Positions 5,975-9,008 of a stretch of 9,008 nucleotides of DNA are shown piece after piece. A program made the position numbers and the translations under genes. Origin of the DNA: an uncultured Bacteroidales bacterium. GTDB taxonomy: Bacteria > Bacteroidota > Bacteroidia > Bacteroidales > Lentimicrobiaceae. Every line of letters starts with the position of its first letter. The first letter of the stretch is position 1. The notes beneath the pieces were generated by a model. It saw only the letters and a list, made by a program, of their open reading frames with translations, ran no database searches and was not told the origin of the DNA. The stretch lies in assembly GCA_937864935.1 (NCBI GenBank), contig CALMDN010000125.1, positions 1-9,008 of the forward strand, given 5' to 3'.

Positions 5975-7939
5975 TTATTCAGCCGAAGCCTGACTGTTTT
6001 TAGCCTCTTCAAGCTCCAGATGCAGCAACTCCCAGTTGTCCATCTCCGCTTTCAATAGTGCCTTCAGCTGCTCATACTGCTTATAGATACTTCCATCAGC
6101 GATGGCGGCCATATGCTTGTCGGGATTGGCCAGACAGGCATCCAGGGTGGCAATCCCGGTTTCTAATCGATGTATTTCGGTTTCCGATTTTTCGATGCGG
6201 CTTGTGATTTTCCGGAGTTCCTTATCCAGCAGTTTTCTCTTTTCATACTGCTGTTTCTGGGCTGAGGTATTGTTATCAGCCTCCCCTGCTCTGGCATTGA
6301 GCTGACGTTGCAGGTTAAGCTGATCGAGGTTGGCCAGTCTTCTTTTCTCAAGAAAATCGTAAATATCGCCGATGTGCTGCTTCACGCTTCCATCGCGGAA
6401 TTCAAAAACCTTGTCGGTGAGTCCCTGCAGGAAATCCCTGTCGTGCGAAACCACGATGAGGGTGCCATCGTACATCAGCAGGGCATTTTTCAGAATGTCC
6501 TTCGACATCATATCGAGGTGGTTGGTCGGCTCGTCAAGCACCAGAAGGTTCACCGGCGACAGCAGCAGGCGGGCCAGGGCCAGCCTTGACTTTTCACCTC
6601 CCGACAACACCTTCACCTTCTTCTCGATGTCTTCACCACTGAAAAGAAAACTTCCGAGGATGTTCCGCACTTTTGGCCTGATATCACCCACCGCTACATC
6701 GTCGATGGTCTGAAAAACCGTTTTATCGGGGTTCAGCAGATCGGCCTGATTCTGTGCATAATAGCCGATAATCACATTGTGACCGGCCTTGCATTCACCG
6801 GTATGCTCCAGCCCTTCGGTGATAATTTTGGCCAGGGTAGTCTTCCCCTCTCCGTTTTTACCAACAAATGCCACAAAATCGTTACGTTCGATAGCGAAAT
6901 CAACCTTGCTGAAAACCACCTTCGATCCGTATTTCTTCTCAAGCCCGTTGGCTTCAATGACGATTTTTCCCGACGAAGGCGCCGGTGGAAACCTGAAATG
7001 TATTGCCGACTTATCCAGATCATCCACCTCAACCCGTTCGATTTTTTCAAGCATCTTCTGCTTCGACTGCACTTGTCTGGCTTTGGTGGCTTTATACCGG
7101 AATCGTTCGATAAAACGTTCTATGTCTGCCAGCTGGCGTTGCTGATTGTTAAAGGCAGCTTGTTGCTGTTCCTGCATTTCACTTCTGAGCCTGACATACT
7201 CCGAATAGGAAGTCCTGAAATCATAAATTCTGCCCAGGGAAATTTCGATGGTTCTGTTGGTGACATTGTCCAGAAATGCCCGGTCGTGTGAGACCACCAC
7301 GACTGCCCCCCTGAAGGATTGCAGGTAGTCTTCAAGCCACTGAATGGATTCAATATCGAGGTGATTGGTGGGTTCGTCGAGCAGCAGCAGTCCGGGCCTT
7401 CGCAGGAGGAGTTTGGCCAGTTCTACCCGCATTCGCCAGCCTCCGCTGAACTCACTGAGCTTCCTTGAAAAATCTGACGATTTAAACCCGAGCCCCGCAA
7501 GTACCTTTTCGGTTTCACCCTCCATCTGGTTACCCCCGGCTATACTGAAGTGCTCGTTGCATTCGTTGAGCCGCTCAATCAATTTCAGGTATCCCTGACT
7601 GTGGTAATCATCACGCCGGGTAATTTCTTCGCTCAGATTTTCAGCTTCCTTCCTGATTTTCAGCAATGCATCGAAGGCCCGCATGGTTTCTTCAAAGACT
7701 GAACCTGCTCCAGTGGTAACCACTTCCTGCGGAAGATAACCGATCAGAAGGTCGCCGGGTTTGGAGATGGTACCGGCTTCCGGTTGCTGCTCACCAACGA
7801 TAATCCTCATGAGCGTCGTCTTACCGGCTCCGTTCTTCCCAACCAGGCCAACCCTGTCGCGCTCGGTGATCAGAAAGCTTACATCTTCAAACAGATACTT
7901 TCCGGTGAAATAGACTGACAGGTTGTTGATCGATAGCAT
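5975..7939 (-). CDS. ABC-F family ATPase, probable translation factor
   Basis: A 654-residue soluble protein with two ATP-binding cassettes and no membrane segment. ABC1 has Walker A GKNGAGKT at 34-41, Gln71, signature FSGGW at 164-168, Walker B with Asp188-Glu189, and His218. ABC2 has GKNGEGKT at 360-367, Gln396, LSGGE at 445-449, Asp469-Glu470 and His499. Both catalytic glutamates are present. The basic helical linker at about 240-310 (including RYKATKARQVQSKQKMLEKI) is the ABC-F hallmark that reaches toward the ribosomal peptidyl-transferase centre. An arm-like insertion lies at about 93-145 within ABC1. The C-terminal 560-645 is charged and predicted to be coiled coil. FSGGWRMRVELA resembles E. 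coli YheS more than drug-resistance ABC-F proteins. A housekeeping role in resolving stalled ribosomes is inferred. The start at 7939 fits the start of the first cassette (MLSINNLSVYF) and an upstream promoter octamer. Confidence 0.92.
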   Translation of the reverse strand: MLSINNLSVYFTGKYLFEDVSFLITERDRVGLVGKNGAGKTTLMRIIVGEQQPEAGTISKPGDLLIGYLPQEVVTTGAGSVFEETMRAFDALLKIRKEAENLSEEITRRDDYHSQGYLKLIERLNECNEHFSIAGGNQMEGETEKVLAGLGFKSSDFSRKLSEFSGGWRMRVELAKLLLRRPGLLLLDEPTNHLDIESIQWLEDYLQSFRGAVVVVSHDRAFLDNVTNRTIEISLGRIYDFRTSYSEYVRLRSEMQEQQQAAFNNQQRQLADIERFIERFRYKATKARQVQSKQKMLEKIERVEVDDLDKSAIHFRFPPAPSSGKIVIEANGLEKKYGSKVVFSKVDFAIERNDFVAFVGKNGEGKTTLAKIITEGLEHTGECKAGHNVIIGYYAQNQADLLNPDKTVFQTIDDVAVGDIRPKVRNILGSFLFSGEDIEKKVKVLSGGEKSRLALARLLLSPVNLLVLDEPTNHLDMMSKDILKNALLMYDGTLIVVSHDRDFLQGLTDKVFEFRDGSVKQHIGDIYDFLEKRRLANLDQLNLQRQLNARAGEADNNTSAQKQQYEKRKLLDKELRKITSRIEKSETEIHRLETGIATLDACLANPDKHMAAIADGSIYKQYEQLKALLKAEMDNWELLHLELEEAKNSQASAE

Positions 7940-7967
7940 GGTTGATCTGAAATTGTTGTTCCGCGTG

Positions 7968-7975
7968 CAAAGTTA
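7968..7975 (-). promoter_or_regulatory. Promoter -7 element for the ABC-F gene
   Basis: On the minus strand the bases read TAACTTTG followed by C. This is an exact TAnnTTTG match, identical to the octamer ahead of the dehydrogenase gene. It ends 28 bases before the ABC-F ATG. Together with the terminator at 8021-8049 it supports transcription of the ABC-F gene separate from the upstream secreted-protein gene. No convincing -33 TTTG is visible. Confidence 0.5.
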
Positions 7976-8020
7976 TCATTTTCCCTGCAGACTGGCCGTT
8001 TGAGTTTTACAGCCAACATG

Positions 8021-8049
8021 AAAAAAGGGGCACCTTCCGGTGCCCCTTT
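8021..8049 (-). terminator. Intrinsic terminator of the T9SS protein gene
   Basis: On the minus strand GGGGCACC pairs with GGTGCCCC around a GGAA tetraloop of the GNRA class. Flanking A and T bases extend the stem to 11 bp (8024-8034 with 8039-8049). A run of six T follows the GC-rich stem (8021-8026), with three of them in the extended stem. It begins 21 bases after the stop of the secreted-protein gene on the same strand, as expected for that gene's terminator. In the plus direction only three T follow the stem, so it should work mainly on the minus strand. Confidence 0.88.
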
Positions 8050-8070
8050 GCAAAGAGATCGATTGAACGA

Positions 8071-9008
8071 TTAGTGGGTTACAGCAACTTTTCTGGTGAA
8101 GCTTTCGCCTGAGTTGGTAATGAATTTGATCAGGTAAGCTCCGGCTTCGTAGTTGCGTACGTTAAGCTGGATGGTCTTGTCTTTGGTAATTACCTGCTCA
8201 TAAACAACCTGGCCAACATAGTTGTAAACAACCAGCTGGCTGATGTCGTTGGTGAGCTCAATGTTAACCACACTGTTCGACGGGTTCGGGTAAACCGAAA
8301 CGGCGTTTACATCAATCTGTGGTACATTGTCAGGAGTAACACAGGATTCGTTTGAAGGATCTGACTCGCAGTCTTCGTAAACAGCCTGTACCTGATACCA
8401 ATAAGTAACGTCAAACTCAACGTCTGCGGCTACATAGGTAGTTTCGGTTGTTGTTGCAATGATGGTCTTGGGTCCATCATTGATGCCGCGCCATACATTG
8501 AATCCAACAAGCTCACGGCTACCGGAGGTAGTTGTGTTGGTTACAGTTGCATTGGGTGACATCGGCAGGAAGCCGCGTACCAACTGTGAAACAGGACCGT
8601 AAACAGTATTGTCTTCAATTGGCTGCAGGGCTACAACACCGTCGATGGTTTCAACGAAACCATTCATGTTCCAGTTGTAATCCAGTGCATAAGCGGTAGC
8701 CATTGATTCCCATACTGAACCGTCTAACGAAATCATATCACCGTAACCGGCAACGGCTGGACCAGCGTCAACCCCGGCGGGGAAGTCATTGGCAGCGTGG
8801 GTAACAGTGTATCCGAACCACAGTTCAGTAGCTCCGGTAACCGGAACTGCAGAAGTGAGGGCTACTTCGTTCCACTCGCCTACTACAGGGCTGGCAACCG
8901 GCTGGGTAAGTACCAGCTGACTGGCATTGGCACCTGTCCATACCTTCAGTACAAAAGTACCGGCAGCATACGGGAAGAAGCGGAGTTTGGTCAGGCTGGT
9001 TCCGGCAT
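8071..9008 (-). CDS. Secreted protein with T9SS type A sorting domain, 5' partial
   Basis: This is the 3' end of a larger gene: the frame is open to the window edge, giving 311 visible residues and no supported start. The internal ATG at 8736 is mid-domain. Visible residues 1-120 look like a beta-rich jelly-roll module common in Bacteroidota secreted proteins (LRFFPYAAGTFVLKVW, WFGYTVTH, DAGPAVAGYGDMISLDG). Residues about 164-226 form a fibronectin type III-like domain (LVGFNVWRG, YWYQVQAVY) ending with two cysteines that might pair. Residues about 232-311 are the sorting domain, with the hallmark VSVYPNPS, a central VVYNYVGQVVYE strand and the end FTRKVAVTH. Known type A domains direct export through the type IX system, after which the domain is cleaved and the protein is usually anchored to surface lipopolysaccharide. 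An N-terminal signal peptide and any catalytic domain would lie beyond the window. Function could be peptidase, adhesin or glycan-related. Confidence 0.9.
   Translation of the reverse strand, partial: AGTSLTKLRFFPYAAGTFVLKVWTGANASQLVLTQPVASPVVGEWNEVALTSAVPVTGATELWFGYTVTHAANDFPAGVDAGPAVAGYGDMISLDGSVWESMATAYALDYNWNMNGFVETIDGVVALQPIEDNTVYGPVSQLVRGFLPMSPNATVTNTTTSGSRELVGFNVWRGINDGPKTIIATTTETTYVAADVEFDVTYWYQVQAVYEDCESDPSNESCVTPDNVPQIDVNAVSVYPNPSNSVVNIELTNDISQLVVYNYVGQVVYEQVITKDKTIQLNVRNYEAGAYLIKFITNSGESFTRKVAVTH

Noticed and set aside
6779..7291. Plus-strand 170-residue open frame within the ABC-F gene
   Set aside because: It is antisense to conserved ABC-F coding sequence, with no family resemblance and no start context.
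5975..7939. Antibiotic-resistance ABC-F protein
   Set aside because: The signature FSGGWRMRVELA, arm-like insertion and C-terminal coiled coil resemble housekeeping YheS/Uup-type factors. Nothing nearby suggests a resistance locus.
8071..8736. Complete 221-residue protein starting at ATG 8736
   Set aside because: The frame remains open to 9008 and the upstream residues are part of the same jelly-roll-like region, so the ATG is internal and the gene is 5' partial.

Overview
The window comes from a member of the Bacteroidota, probably a Bacteroidales-type organism. Three things point there. The partial gene at the right end carries a type IX secretion (Por) C-terminal sorting domain. Promoter-like octamers of the Bacteroidota form TAnnTTTG lie upstream of several genes. 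Start codons lack well-spaced Shine-Dalgarno sequences. This is mostly a housekeeping chromosomal region with one small accessory patch at the left end.

Left patch (1-515): a degenerate copy of a dispersed 'GTCATTCTGAGCG' type repeat, an AT-rich gene for a small four-helix-bundle protein of the 23S rRNA intervening-sequence (S23/IVP) family, and a seven-copy heptanucleotide tandem array. The four-helix gene appears to carry a one-base insertion near its 5' end, which puts the family-typical N-terminus in another frame.

Centre-left (526-4004): a minus-strand D-2-hydroxyacid dehydrogenase (phosphoglycerate dehydrogenase-like) and a plus-strand 797-residue RND/MMPL-type membrane exporter diverge from a 134-bp intergenic region. 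That region holds promoter-like elements for both genes and a perfect 14-bp palindrome.

Centre (4131-5974): rfbA (glucose-1-phosphate thymidylyltransferase, first step of dTDP-rhamnose synthesis) and, 11 bp later, an all-trans polyprenyl diphosphate synthase. The two are probably cotranscribed, possibly with the exporter 126 bp upstream. All three suit cell-envelope, glycan or lipid work, but the functional link is inference.

Right (5975-9008): a minus-strand ABC-F ATPase whose stop codon directly abuts the stop of the prenyl synthase, then a strong intrinsic terminator, then the 3' part of a secreted T9SS protein (jelly-roll-like region, fibronectin type III domain, type A sorting domain) that runs off the window.

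I found no CRISPR array, RNA gene, insertion sequence, phage module or convincing new multi-gene system. The least ordinary material is the four-helix gene and its flanking repeats. No gene-free stretch exceeds 300 bases.
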